Source: Rhodospirillaceae bacterium (lineage in GTDB: Bacteria; Pseudomonadota; Alphaproteobacteria; SHVP01). Taken from it: 64,000 nt of DNA. Positions 1 to 10,497 of the stretch are shown here, one piece after another. The notes beneath the pieces were generated by a model that saw only the letters and a program-made list of their open reading frames with translations, searched no databases and was not told the origin of the DNA. Position 1 is the first letter of the stretch. Each line of letters opens with the position of its first letter. The stretch is taken from NCBI GenBank assembly GCA_002722055.1, contig PBKD01000002.1, positions 139,756 to 203,755 of the forward strand, given 5' to 3'. A program made the position numbers and the translations under genes.

Positions 1-1
1 T

Positions 2-391
2 ATAAGTGTGATATTAATTTCTTTTAGTATTGGTAATATATCCTGGATTTATATTGCAATTCTAACTGCATTATCTGGAAGCGGTATTGGTTTGTGTATG
101 GGACACCTTGTTAATTGGACAATGGTTCTATCACAGAAGGGAGAAGAGTCAGTTACAGCTTCATCAATTCATACAGTTAGATCTCTTGGTATTTCTTTAG
201 GAGCAGCTGGATCAGGCCTTATAGCTAATATGTCAGGACTTAAAGATAAAATTGACCCATCTATTGTAATAAAGTCAGTTCATTATGTTGAGCTTTTTGC
301 TGCATTAGCTCCCGCAATTGCTGTTATGCTTGGTTACATACTAATATATCATCGAAATAAAATAGAAAAAACTTCTTATAAATTTATATAA
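2..391 (+). CDS. MFS transporter, C-terminal fragment (5' end outside window)
   Basis: Open frame from the window edge; hydrophobic helices and a GSGIGLCMGHLVNW / SLGISLGAAGSGLIAN-type MFS pattern. Confidence 0.6.
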   Translation: MSVILISFSIGNISWIYIAILTALSGSGIGLCMGHLVNWTMVLSQKGEESVTASSIHTVRSLGISLGAAGSGLIANMSGLKDKIDPSIVIKSVHYVELFAALAPAIAVMLGYILIYHRNKIEKTSYKFI

Positions 392-687
392 TAATAATAT
401 TAATATTACCTTCCGATTAATACTCCTATTTTTTTGATGCAGACTTGTCTATAACTTTTAATTTATTTTTGATTTTCTTTTCAAGTATATATATTTTCAA
501 TTTATATAATATTAAACTTATCAATAAATACCTACCTTTCATTTAAAACATTAATATCAAGATAACAAAAATAATGTATTTATATTTTAAACAAAAAAAA
601 TTGAGGTATATAATGATTTATAGTTAGGTTGTGATAGCAATCACTTTCAGTCTAATTAATCATAAATTAAAAAAAAATTAACTTTTA

Positions 688-1275
688 TCAACTAAAGTAA
701 GTTACAATATCTGAGAGATTTGCCCTCTTTCTCTCCTTTGGAGTTTCTGAGGAGGTGCCAATATATATAAAGCCTAGAATTTTTGTAACCTCTCTATACC
801 CTAAGAATTTTTTAACTTCAGTATTGTAAGCGGGCCATTCAGTTAACCATTGCGCAGAAAAACCTAATGCATGTGAAGCATTTAATATATTTTGACAAAA
901 TGCCCCACAAGATAGTTTTTGTTCTATTAAGGGAATTTTTGATAAATTATCTTCCTTGGGATTAAATGAAATAACTAATAAACAGGGAGCCGATTGAGGT
1001 CTATTGTACCAATAATCAATTTGCTCTTTTTTTTCAAATTGATTATTTTTTTCAAAAATTTCTGATAAAAATTTGCCTAATTTTTTTTGACCTTCTTTAG
1101 AAATGATTTTTACATTCCAAGGAGAACATCTACCGTGATCTGGAACTCTTATTCCAGCAGTTATAATATCATCTAATTGTTGTTTACTTGGCCCAGGATC
1201 ATTTAATTTTGCAGCTAACATCGACCTTCTTTTTTTTAAAAATGACATTATTATTTCACTTTTACTTTTTTCCAT
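688..1275 (-). CDS. Nitroreductase family protein
   Basis: RRS...D...P..QQLDDIITAGIRVPDHGRCSPWNVKII and GAFCQNILNASHALGFSAQWLT are typical of the nitroreductase/YdjA fold. Confidence 0.85.
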   Translation of the reverse strand: MEKSKSEIIMSFLKKRRSMLAAKLNDPGPSKQQLDDIITAGIRVPDHGRCSPWNVKIISKEGQKKLGKFLSEIFEKNNQFEKKEQIDYWYNRPQSAPCLLVISFNPKEDNLSKIPLIEQKLSCGAFCQNILNASHALGFSAQWLTEWPAYNTEVKKFLGYREVTKILGFIYIGTSSETPKERKRANLSDIVTYFS

Positions 1276-1349
1276 TTTTTGTCCTTAAATTTACTAAATA
1301 AGTAGTATACTATATATAATTTATTCAATTTAAAATTAAAAGGTATGTT

Positions 1350-1727
1350 ATGATGACCAATATATATAGAAATCCAGAAAATAGTTATTCATATAGAAGT
1401 GTAGAAGTTCCTGCAAACTCAAGAATGCTATTTATAAGCGGACAGACCGCAACTGATAAAAATGGAATTACTCCATCCGACCCAGATATTCAAGCAGATA
1501 TTGTATATAAAAAAATTATTGATTCTCTGGAACAAGCAGGCATGTCAAAAGAAGATCTTGTAAAAACAAACGTGTATATTACTGATCCAAAATACACTTC
1601 ATCTGTTTACAAAGCAGGACAAAAGTATAACCCTAATTCAAAGCAGGCTGGAACCCTTGTGTATGTAAAAGCTCTTGCAAGCCCTGAAGTTTTTATAGAA
1701 ATAGAGGCAATAGCAGCAAAAAAATAA
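1350..1727 (+). CDS. RidA/YjgF family protein
   Basis: LFISGQTATDKNG..., IDSLEQAGMSKEDLVKTNVYITD, VFIEIEAIA motifs. Confidence 0.85.
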   Translation: MMTNIYRNPENSYSYRSVEVPANSRMLFISGQTATDKNGITPSDPDIQADIVYKKIIDSLEQAGMSKEDLVKTNVYITDPKYTSSVYKAGQKYNPNSKQAGTLVYVKALASPEVFIEIEAIAAKK

Positions 1728-1729
1728 AC

Positions 1730-2245
1730 CTAAAATTGCATTAAAGAATATACGTTAATACCTTTTTCCTTTAATAAACGTGAACCATTTAAATCAGGTA
1801 AATCAATAATAAAACTTGCGCCAAGGACCTTTTTATTCTTAAATTTAGATACTAGCTCTATTGCAGCTAGAGCGGTGCCTCCAGTTGCTAACAAGTCGTC
1901 TATTATAACTACATTAGTTAATCCATCTAAGGCATCTTTATGAATATGCATTTCTGTTGATCCATACTCTAATTCATAAGAAACAGAGTATGTTTCACGA
2001 GGCAGTTTATTTGGTTTTCTCAGGGGGATAAATGCGGATGAAAGCTTATATGCAATAGCACCTGCCATAATAAAACCTCTTGATTCGATACTTAACACTG
2101 CATCAACACTTTTTCCTATCCAGGGGTCAGTCATTTTATCTATTATTTCTTTATATACAGAACTATTTGATAATAATGGTGCTATATCCCTAAAAATTAT
2201 TCCTTTCTTAGGGTAATCAGGAACTGCTCTAACCAAATCTTTCAT
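1730..2245 (-). CDS. apt: Adenine phosphoribosyltransferase
   Basis: VPDYPKKGIIFRDIAPLL, ESRGFIMAGAIAYKL, VVIIDDLLATGGTALAA (PRPP-binding) motifs. Confidence 0.93.
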   Translation of the reverse strand: MKDLVRAVPDYPKKGIIFRDIAPLLSNSSVYKEIIDKMTDPWIGKSVDAVLSIESRGFIMAGAIAYKLSSAFIPLRKPNKLPRETYSVSYELEYGSTEMHIHKDALDGLTNVVIIDDLLATGGTALAAIELVSKFKNKKVLGASFIIDLPDLNGSRLLKEKGINVYSLMQF

Positions 2246-2276
2246 ATTTAAACTTTCTCCATTGACTTATTATTGA

Positions 2277-3023
2277 TTATTTCTTCATAAAAAGTATTTT
2301 CATTCTAAATATTGAATGTAACATAAATAATAAAGGAAACAAAAGTCCAAGTTTGTAAAACATACTTATCTTACCTGGCCAAAATCTAAAAAAATCACGA
2401 TCTATAAAGTAAGCTTCTGAAAAGTGTTTTTTACAGTGTTTCAATATTTGTTTACCAGTTAAATAATTACATCCATTCTGCAGTTTTTCTTGATGGTGAA
2501 CAGCTAATTCTAAATTACTTAATTTATTAAACGATTCTCCATTATATTTAAACTTTCTTGAATACCATATCCAAGATTTTATATAAGATATACTTTGAAA
2601 TATCGTAGCACCTGGAATCATAACATGTGGTTCGATCAACCTATACCTTGAAGGAAAAAAATGTATAGAGATACCATTATTTTTTGTTACCCTACTCAAT
2701 TCATATAGAGTTCTTTCATAATCCATTACATGTTCAAAAACATTATTAGAAACAGATATATCGAAGAATTCTGATTCAAATGGGATTGTATACGGGATAT
2801 TATTATTTATATCTATAGTGATACTGGAACAGTAACTAGGAATAACTTTACCTTCTCTATAAAAATCCACACCATAGGCATCAATACCCTTTTGACGGAG
2901 AATGTCAGTTAGCTTTCCACTTCCTGAGCCAAAGTCTAAAATTATTTTATTATCAATATTTCCATAATTATTAAAATCACAAAATTTTTTTATAAATAAA
3001 AAGAATTTTTCTTTCTGATTCAT
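2277..3023 (-). CDS. Class I SAM-dependent methyltransferase
   Basis: ILDFGSGSGKLTDILRQKGIDAYGVD SAM-binding motif; ISVSNNVFEHV. Confidence 0.8.
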   Translation of the reverse strand: MNQKEKFFLFIKKFCDFNNYGNIDNKIILDFGSGSGKLTDILRQKGIDAYGVDFYREGKVIPSYCSSITIDINNNIPYTIPFESEFFDISVSNNVFEHVMDYERTLYELSRVTKNNGISIHFFPSRYRLIEPHVMIPGATIFQSISYIKSWIWYSRKFKYNGESFNKLSNLELAVHHQEKLQNGCNYLTGKQILKHCKKHFSEAYFIDRDFFRFWPGKISMFYKLGLLFPLLFMLHSIFRMKILFMKK

Positions 3024-3053
3024 TTCTTAATCCATATAATAAATTGCAAAAAA

Positions 3054-4727
3054 TTAATTTAAAAACTTATCAATAATACTAATTAAATTCCTCTCACTAT
3101 TATAATTTTTAATTATAATATTTTTTTTAGTATTATTTATATTTAAATTTTTGTCCACAGATAACTTAACATTAATACTATCTTTAATAATTAGAATATT
3201 TTTATTTAGGTTTTTAATAAATAACCTTGGATCATAAATTATAATTTTACTAAAAATAAGTAAATAGTTCTTAGGATTATTAAAAATACCAATAAAAACT
3301 CTATGAATATCATTGGGATTAAAATCTTTTTCTTTATGAGAAAGAATCATCCCTCTCTTGTTATACCAGGGAAAATAAATTTTACTACTTACAATCATCT
3401 TCCATGTATTGATTAAGTGAGATCCATCATTTTTAATATTTAAATTATATTGATTGAATTTAATTAAATAATTTTTCTCTTTTTTTGTAAGAACTTTTAC
3501 TCTATCAAGAATTATTTTTTCTGGTTTTATTTCTGCTTTATCACTCAAATATAATGATAGGTAACCTCCAAAACCCTGAGCGTAAATATCATATCTTTTT
3601 ATTTTTAAACTATCGATTAATTTATTATATATTTTCACAACAGAATCCATATTAAAAGACTTTGGTATATTCATAAATGAGTTACCTATACCAGGTATAT
3701 CAAAACTAATCACAGTTCTCTTTAGTGAAAGTTTTTTCATTATTTGATATAATTCATCTGATATTCCTGGTAAATCGTGTATAAGAATTAGTATGGGTTT
3801 TGTACTGGTCTCATTTTTTAAAATTTGATAAAAAATTTGCCCATTATTTATGTCTATAAATTTTTTTGTTGAGTGGTTTTCATATTCTCTATTTCTCTCA
3901 TATTTTTTTATAAAAGACTTAATCGAGTAATTAATTACTTTTTGTCGTTCAGTAAAATTATTAACTATAACCAATTCTTGATTTTTTTTTAATCTTGGTA
4001 ACCTTTCTGAATGGGAATAAAGAATATCTGATTTAATTGAAATAAACTTAGAGGGAGCTTTCAATTTTTTAACCGATAGAAAACTATTATATCTAAATGC
4101 TGCAGAATATGCATTTCTGTATGAGTCTCCTGATCTTAAATAATCCATAACATAATCATGAATATCATCTGGCTTTGAATATACCCAATGATGCATTTTT
4201 TTATCATTTCTATGATACCAAGGAAACCAAATATTTTGATCTTCTACTTTTGCCCAAATTGACACCAAATGGCTTCCGTCTCTTCTAATATTTATAGGTG
4301 AAAAAAATTTCTTAATTATTGGTTCAATTTCATTTTTATTAAAAATTGGTAAGGATTCTAAAACTAAACCACTAATTTTATTAGGAAATAATTTACCATA
4401 CTCAAGCGCGATACTAGCACCAGTATGATTCCCATATAAAACAAATTTATCTATTTTCATATTTAAAATAATTTGGTTTAATAATTTAGCAAAATCTGTA
4501 ATTTTCCCATTACTTTTATTAATAGGATCAGAAAATCCATATCCAGGAGTATCTAAAGCAAAAACCTTATATTTCTTTGATAAATAATTTATCAATGATC
4601 TATGTGCAAATGATGATTTAGGAGATTCATGAAGTAAAATAATAGGAAAACCACTCCCACACTCTAAATAGTGAAAAAAACTATTTTTTACTTTTATAAA
4701 TCTTCTTCTAATCACATCTCTGCTCAA
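3054..4727 (-). CDS. Tandem (two-domain) alpha/beta-hydrolase-fold protein
   Basis: Two hydrolase-like halves, each with a DGSHL..W...FPWY...DIH block; oxyanion-type ILLHE / ILIHD in each half. Confidence 0.75.
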   Translation of the reverse strand: MSRDVIRRRFIKVKNSFFHYLECGSGFPIILLHESPKSSFAHRSLINYLSKKYKVFALDTPGYGFSDPINKSNGKITDFAKLLNQIILNMKIDKFVLYGNHTGASIALEYGKLFPNKISGLVLESLPIFNKNEIEPIIKKFFSPINIRRDGSHLVSIWAKVEDQNIWFPWYHRNDKKMHHWVYSKPDDIHDYVMDYLRSGDSYRNAYSAAFRYNSFLSVKKLKAPSKFISIKSDILYSHSERLPRLKKNQELVIVNNFTERQKVINYSIKSFIKKYERNREYENHSTKKFIDINNGQIFYQILKNETSTKPILILIHDLPGISDELYQIMKKLSLKRTVISFDIPGIGNSFMNIPKSFNMDSVVKIYNKLIDSLKIKRYDIYAQGFGGYLSLYLSDKAEIKPEKIILDRVKVLTKKEKNYLIKFNQYNLNIKNDGSHLINTWKMIVSSKIYFPWYNKRGMILSHKEKDFNPNDIHRVFIGIFNNPKNYLLIFSKIIIYDPRLFIKNLNKNILIIKDSINVKLSVDKNLNINNTKKNIIIKNYNSERNLISIIDKFLN

Positions 4728-4740
4728 TTAGACACCTATA

Positions 4741-5754
4741 TCATGTGTTAGGGAGTAGGATTATTTTACCATCTCTTTCTGATCCGCTACTACTTGCATG
4801 CACTAATGCTTCTTTAATTTTTGTTAAGGGATAAGTTTTAGCTATTTTAGAAGGCATATCACCTTTTCCAATAATTTCTCCTAACTCTGCAATTAATGCT
4901 TTTTTTCCTTCTAGAGATTTTTCTAATAATTGAGTTCCCGCAAAAAATCCTTGCAGACGAATATCTCTATTCAACATTAGCCAAGTTGGCATTTGACAAG
5001 GTTTCTTTGAAACAAGACCATAATTAAATACAACTCCTCCATAAACTAAGCATTTAGCTAACCTTACAGGAGCATCTCCAGCTAATGCATCTAAAGCAAA
5101 TCTAATCTTTGAACCATTCGTTGCTTCATTTACTTTTTCATCCAAATTATCACCATCTAAAACAACCTCATCCGCTCCTAAATCTTTTAATTCGCTAATT
5201 AATTCTTTTCTTCTAACAACATTGATGGTTTTACATCCATACCTGTTAGCCATCTTGATTATGTATCTTCCAACATTAGAATTTGCTGCATTTTGAATTA
5301 TCCACTCGTCTTTTTCTGGCCTAACTAAATCATACAGAAAAACATAGGCTGTTGCTGGATTTACAATATTTGCAAACTGCGTTGGATCTCCTTCCGGACA
5401 AGGTATTAATATCTCAGAAGGTAATCTAATTTGGTCTCTCCATGTTCCTTGCTGATTACTTATATAACCTTCTACATGCGCGCTACTTAAAAAAAGGACT
5501 CGATCATTTTTCTTAAAATTTTTTATTGATTTCCCTAATTTAATTATTCTACCGACACCCTCAATTCCTGGCACCATTGGAAGAGAAAACTTAAATCCAT
5601 CTAAACCCTCCATATTATATAAATCTCCCAAATGTATTGGAGTAGCTTCAACAGAAACAATTACTTCATTTGAATTTGGTTCCTGTTCTTTTTCTTCAAC
5701 AAGCTCTATAACTTCAGCAGGGTTCCCATTTTCTCTATATATAGCTGCTTTCAT
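4741..5754 (-). CDS. Zinc-binding (MDR) dehydrogenase, quinone/enoyl reductase-like
   Basis: PMVPGIEGVGRI, IIQNAANSNVGRYIIKMA, ALDALAGDAPVRLAKCL motifs. Confidence 0.85.
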   Translation of the reverse strand: MKAAIYRENGNPAEVIELVEEKEQEPNSNEVIVSVEATPIHLGDLYNMEGLDGFKFSLPMVPGIEGVGRIIKLGKSIKNFKKNDRVLFLSSAHVEGYISNQQGTWRDQIRLPSEILIPCPEGDPTQFANIVNPATAYVFLYDLVRPEKDEWIIQNAANSNVGRYIIKMANRYGCKTINVVRRKELISELKDLGADEVVLDGDNLDEKVNEATNGSKIRFALDALAGDAPVRLAKCLVYGGVVFNYGLVSKKPCQMPTWLMLNRDIRLQGFFAGTQLLEKSLEGKKALIAELGEIIGKGDMPSKIAKTYPLTKIKEALVHASSSGSERDGKIILLPNT

Positions 5755-5853
5755 TTTTTTTCCTTAAATATAAAAAAATAATTCCCGGAAAACGATCATG
5801 GGTGTAAAGTATACAAGTATTGTTATTTTTTTAAATAACTAAAAGAGATATAA

Positions 5854-6831
5854 ATGAATACAAACCAAAAAATACCACTTGTTACCAAAATGAATGGAGT
5901 AACAATTGCATGCCCAAACCCAAGAGAATTTAAAGACTTTCTAATTGAAATATTTCAATGGGAATTATTTAAGCAAGGGAAGATTACCAATAAACTGGAA
6001 AACCATTGGGGAATAGATTTTGGTTCTGCTGGAAAGGATTGGTACTTATTAAGATCACCTAAATCTGATCTTGGTATGATTAGAATCATAAAAGGTATAG
6101 ATAGAGAGAGAACTCGACCTCTAGGAACTCGTTGGTCAGGTGTAGAAATTGTAGTTAAGTCAGGAATTGATGAGCTATTTAAAAAAATAACAAAAAACTC
6201 TTCGTTTGAGGTTTTGAGCAAACCAACAACATTCGATTTTTCTGATGTAGGAGCAAACATACATAGAGGTTTTCACGGAAAAGGGCCAGGTAAAACGCAT
6301 TTAATGTTTACTATGGAAGTAACTAAACCTACAGCAGGATATGATTTTCCATCTTCTTATGCCCAAGTAGGTCACATATTTTCTGTCCCGCTTGTTGCTT
6401 TTAATTATAGTGATAGCCTTTCATTTTATATAAATGAAATCGGAATGATACCGGTTCTAACAGACCACCTAGAGGAAGGCTTATGGCATAAAACATGGAA
6501 AATACCAAATGGGTCTCCAGTTGATATATCAATTTTGAAAGGAAATGCCTCAGGTTTTGGCCTAGGTGGAATTGAACTTCAAGGCTACGACAATAGTTAT
6601 GTAGACCCTATAAAATCAAAAGATAATCTATTTGATGGAGGAGTATGTTTAATTACATATACTTCTGATCAAATAGAATTACTTTACAAAGTTATTGAAA
6701 GTTCTTTATATGCAAAAAAAATATCAAACCTTACTGAATTGGACGCTTCTCCTTATGGATCAAATAAAGCTTTTTGCTTTCGTGGTCTATCTGGTGAAAA
6801 AGTCGAAGTTATTGAAAAAAGTTGGAATTAA
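5854..6831 (+). CDS. VOC (glyoxalase/dioxygenase-fold) family protein
   Basis: Two related halves with NGVTIACPNPREFKDFLIEIFQW and YSDSLSFYINEIGMIP patterns. Confidence 0.65.
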   Translation: MNTNQKIPLVTKMNGVTIACPNPREFKDFLIEIFQWELFKQGKITNKLENHWGIDFGSAGKDWYLLRSPKSDLGMIRIIKGIDRERTRPLGTRWSGVEIVVKSGIDELFKKITKNSSFEVLSKPTTFDFSDVGANIHRGFHGKGPGKTHLMFTMEVTKPTAGYDFPSSYAQVGHIFSVPLVAFNYSDSLSFYINEIGMIPVLTDHLEEGLWHKTWKIPNGSPVDISILKGNASGFGLGGIELQGYDNSYVDPIKSKDNLFDGGVCLITYTSDQIELLYKVIESSLYAKKISNLTELDASPYGSNKAFCFRGLSGEKVEVIEKSWN

Positions 6832-6928
6832 TTAAATAAAAAGATAAATTTTTGTTTGTTTTGTAATTTTTTTTTATTACCTTGAATTAAAAATGCTATA
6901 ATTGTTTTAGTTTATCTGGGAGGATCAA

Positions 6929-7975
6929 ATGACTGAATATGGAATTTTTCTACCTAATGGAAGCAATGGATATGTTATCTCAGAGGGAGTAAAACCTTAC
7001 CCTCCGACTTTTGAACACCATAAGCAAATTGTTGAAGAAGCTGAAAAGAATCATTTTTCATATGCACTACCAATGATAAAATTCAAAGGATTTGGTGGAA
7101 AGACTGGATTCTGGGATGAATGTCTTGACCCTTTTACACTAACTGGAGCATTAGCAGCCATAACTACAAAGCTTAGATTTATTCCAACAGTAGGTCTTCT
7201 TGCATTGCATCCGGCTTATACAGCAAGGATGACCGCTACTTTGGCTAATCTAAGTAAGGGAAGAGTAGGTTTGAATATAGTAACGGGTTGGAATAAAAAA
7301 GAATATAGCTCAATGGATTTATGGCCAGGACAGGATCATTACCAAGATCGTTATGATTTTGCTGGAGAATATGTATCAATACTTAAGGAGCTATGGCAAA
7401 CAGGAAAGTGTAATAGAAAAAGTAAATATTGGAATTTAGAAGAATGTAGTTGTCTTCCAACTCCTAAATACGATATTCCGATAATTAGTGCGGGACAATC
7501 ACCAGCAGGAATAGAATTTTGTGATAAATTTGCAAATCAAAGATTTATGTTTGGGCACCCCAAAGTAATTAATTACCTTGAAGAAAATAAAAATAATAAA
7601 AAAAAATTTGGATCTTACCTTTATGCACACATCATAACCGCTAAAACTGATAGTGAAGCCAAGACTATTGGACAAAATATTATTGATAAAGCTGACAAAG
7701 AAGCAATCGAAACTATGATCACTAGCTCAATGCTTGACACAAATAAAGGGGGTGGAAGTGAAGCCATGCAAGCCGCATTAAATCAACCTCTTGAAGATGG
7801 TAATATGGCTTTTACATCAGCACCAGTAATTTATGGAAGCCCAAAAACAGTAGCAGAGAAATTGGATAATATTATTGAAAGAACAAATACTGATGGCTTT
7901 ATGTTTTCTTGGAATGATTATGTTTCTGGTATAAAAGTATTTGGTGAAGAAATAAGACCACATTTAAAGAACTGA
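6929..7975 (+). CDS. LLM-class flavin-dependent monooxygenase (RutA/alkanesulfonate monooxygenase-like)
   Basis: GRVGLNIVTGWNKKEY, DRYDFAGEYVSILKELW, PIISAGQSPAGIEF motifs; SD-like GGAGG upstream. Confidence 0.88.
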   Translation: MTEYGIFLPNGSNGYVISEGVKPYPPTFEHHKQIVEEAEKNHFSYALPMIKFKGFGGKTGFWDECLDPFTLTGALAAITTKLRFIPTVGLLALHPAYTARMTATLANLSKGRVGLNIVTGWNKKEYSSMDLWPGQDHYQDRYDFAGEYVSILKELWQTGKCNRKSKYWNLEECSCLPTPKYDIPIISAGQSPAGIEFCDKFANQRFMFGHPKVINYLEENKNNKKKFGSYLYAHIITAKTDSEAKTIGQNIIDKADKEAIETMITSSMLDTNKGGGSEAMQAALNQPLEDGNMAFTSAPVIYGSPKTVAEKLDNIIERTNTDGFMFSWNDYVSGIKVFGEEIRPHLKN

Positions 7976-8344
7976 TCTACAATTTAAATATTTAAATAAA
8001 AGTTCATCTTGTTTCTCAATAAGTTCATTTTTTTTTAGATTATAACTATAGCTAAATTTCTTACTGTATTTCCATTTAATAATATCATTTTCTGTATTTG
8101 AGTAAGCCCAAGAGTACCATTTATTTTGATATTTTACTCTTGATCTATACAAATCAAAATCTATCTGAATTATCATTTCTCGATAAATAGGGTTCTGTGG
8201 TTTTTCCCATTTTTCTGAATACTCACCCCATTTAAGATAACTTGGCACCCCACAATTAATATTAAGAGTTTCAGCATGGACCAGAGAACTTCCATAAATT
8301 ACTAGTATCATAATTATTTCAGTAATATACTTTAAAAAATACAT
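7964..8344 (-). CDS. Hypothetical exported protein
   Basis: ORF with N-terminal signal peptide (MYFLKYITEIIMILVIYGSSLVHA). Confidence 0.5.
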   Translation of the reverse strand: MYFLKYITEIIMILVIYGSSLVHAETLNINCGVPSYLKWGEYSEKWEKPQNPIYREMIIQIDFDLYRSRVKYQNKWYSWAYSNTENDIIKWKYSKKFSYSYNLKKNELIEKQDELLFKYLNCRSVL

Positions 8345-8386
8345 TTGAAAAATTTAAAACCTTAGTTATTGCAGGTACTGCTAATT

Positions 8387-8998
8387 ATGAAAACAAAAAA
8401 AATATTATTTTATACTATCATTATATTCTGTATTCCTTTTTTTTCAAATAAAGCTATTTCCTCTGATAAATCTAAAGGTTAGCACTTAATCTATAATTGT
8501 GGTCGTAATTTCATGGAGAGTTGGATTCTTGACTTATCACATGAAAATGATGATCAAACTAAATGGAATATTTCTGGATCTAGGCTAAAATTTAAAGGGG
8601 GTAATTATATAACTGATAAAAATCTAGCAATGATACACGGCCTTTTTAATTCATTTAAACCTAGCAAAAATAGTGACGAGGCAAAATTAGTTGTTGATAA
8701 ATCAAAAATTATATCTTTCTTAAATGAAATGAAGCTTAAAACAACTCTTTTAGGTGATGCAACATTGTACTCCGGAGGCAATATGATTACTGGAATGTCT
8801 TGGATCAAAATAAATAAGAAAATTAAACAAAAGACAATTTTTGGTGATGATGAGTTGATTGAATTTATTGTTAAAATTAGCTCAGAAGGTTTTAAGGCAA
8901 CGCAAAGAACAAGATACTCTAAAAAATATAACAGAATAATTCAATTTACTGGCACAAACCCACTAAAATATAAATGTATCCTTGAAAAAATCAAATAA
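8387..8998 (+). pseudogene. Exported hypothetical protein interrupted by an in-frame TAG (codon at 8480-8482)
   Basis: ATG at 8387 encodes the signal peptide MKTKKILFYTIIIFCIPFFSNKAISSDKSKG, then TAG, then the same frame continues HLIYNCGRNFMESWILDL... into the 8513-8998 ORF. Confidence 0.6.
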
Positions 8999-9009
8999 AG
9001 CTTGATTTA

Positions 9010-9807
9010 TTATGAACATGCGACCAAACCTCCATCGCAAACTATTGTTTCTCCAACTACATATGAACCTGCCCTTGAACATAGATATATTGTAGTTCCT
9101 ACTATATCTTCAATAGATCCAATCCTTGATCTTGGAACTTTTTTGCTAACAATAGACCAGTCAACACCTTTAACTTTCCCTTTCATACCTACGCCAGTAG
9201 ATAGCATCCAGGACGGAAAAGGGCCGGGAGCAATTCCATTAACATTTATATTTTTGTGTACTAATGATTTAGCAAGTATCTTTGTCAAATGATGAACACC
9301 AGCCTTAGAAACGCTGTAAGAAATATTCTCGAATTGTGAATTAATTATTCCATCTATAGAACCTATATTTATTACCCTTGAAGGTTCATTATTTGAGGCA
9401 TTAATTTTTAATATTGGAATAAATTTTTGCGTTATAAAGAACATAGATTTTAGGTTTAAATCCATAACTTTATTCCATCCAAATTCAGTAAACTCTTCAA
9501 CTGGTGACCCCCAGGATGCACCCGCATTATTAATTAAAAAGTCTAGGTGACTCTCTTTGGATAAAAATTTATTTACTACAAATTCAATTTCTTCAAGTTT
9601 AGATAAATCTGCTATAATTGGATAGCATTCTCCTTCTGACTTATTAGCTATATCTTTAGCTGCACTAATACAATCCTCTTTTTTTCTAGATACAATAAAT
9701 ACTTTTACTCCGTTTAAAGTTAAACCTTCTGCTATCATTCTACCAATACCTCTAGAACCACCAGTTACTAAAGCTATTTTTCCCTTAACCGAAAAAAGAT
9801 TTTCCAT
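9010..9807 (-). CDS. SDR family oxidoreductase (gluconate 5-dehydrogenase-like)
   Basis: ALVTGGSRGIGRMIAEGL, LINNAGA, SVSKAGVHHLTK motifs. Confidence 0.9.
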   Translation of the reverse strand: MENLFSVKGKIALVTGGSRGIGRMIAEGLTLNGVKVFIVSRKKEDCISAAKDIANKSEGECYPIIADLSKLEEIEFVVNKFLSKESHLDFLINNAGASWGSPVEEFTEFGWNKVMDLNLKSMFFITQKFIPILKINASNNEPSRVINIGSIDGIINSQFENISYSVSKAGVHHLTKILAKSLVHKNINVNGIAPGPFPSWMLSTGVGMKGKVKGVDWSIVSKKVPRSRIGSIEDIVGTTIYLCSRAGSYVVGETIVCDGGLVACS

Positions 9808-9914
9808 GTATCCTCCACAATTATATTTTAAATTATTTGCAAACTATTAAGTAGTTAACTAATTTCAAATTAAATAATTAAATAAATTATTAAAAACTTA
9901 ATTGATCGTTCTTC

Positions 9915-10379
9915 TTAATAATTGAGCAATAATAATATTAGCCACTCTGCAAAAAGAACTGGTTTCTGATCATTTTCTAATTCAACATTTACTCCATATG
10001 TAACTAATATTTCGTCTTTTTTACGTTTAGAAAAATTTAATAGAGAAAATTTAGCTCTAATTTTTTCACCTGATCTAACTGGTTGAATAAATCTAATTTT
10101 ATTAAAACCATAGTTTATGACAATTTTAGTATTTTCAATTGAAAAATTTGATTCATTTGCAAATTTTGTTAATAAAGATAATGATAAAAAGCCATGTGCT
10201 ATAGTTCCTCCATAAGGACTCTCTAATTTTGACCTTTCTTCGTCTATATGAATAAACTGTTCATCATTAGTACACTTTGCAAAATTATTTATTAGACTTT
10301 GATCGACCTGATACCAATCAGAGAAACCTAAATCTTTACCAATTACTTGTTCAAGCTGTTCTGGTTTTATTTTATTCAT
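9915..10379 (-). CDS. MaoC family dehydratase
   Basis: D..FAKCTNDEQFIHIDEERSKLESPYGGTIAHGFLSLSLL hot-dog hydratase motif. Confidence 0.88.
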   Translation of the reverse strand: MNKIKPEQLEQVIGKDLGFSDWYQVDQSLINNFAKCTNDEQFIHIDEERSKLESPYGGTIAHGFLSLSLLTKFANESNFSIENTKIVINYGFNKIRFIQPVRSGEKIRAKFSLLNFSKRKKDEILVTYGVNVELENDQKPVLFAEWLILLLLNY

Positions 10380-10497
10380 TAATCTTTCCCAATATCAAAA
10401 AATCTACTTATTTTATTATAAAATTTGCTTTAAAATAAATCTTAACTTATTATATATTTTATTGCAGTTCATACAAATAAATTCAGGGGATGAATCA

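Noticed and set aside
5955-6260. 101-aa minus-strand ORF
   Set aside because: Lies fully antisense inside the well-supported VOC gene 5854-6831; no family signal.
8605-8808. 67-aa minus-strand ORF
   Set aside because: Antisense shadow of the 8387-8998 reading frame.
9002-9292. 96-aa plus-strand ORF
   Set aside because: Antisense to the 3' end of the SDR gene 9010-9807.
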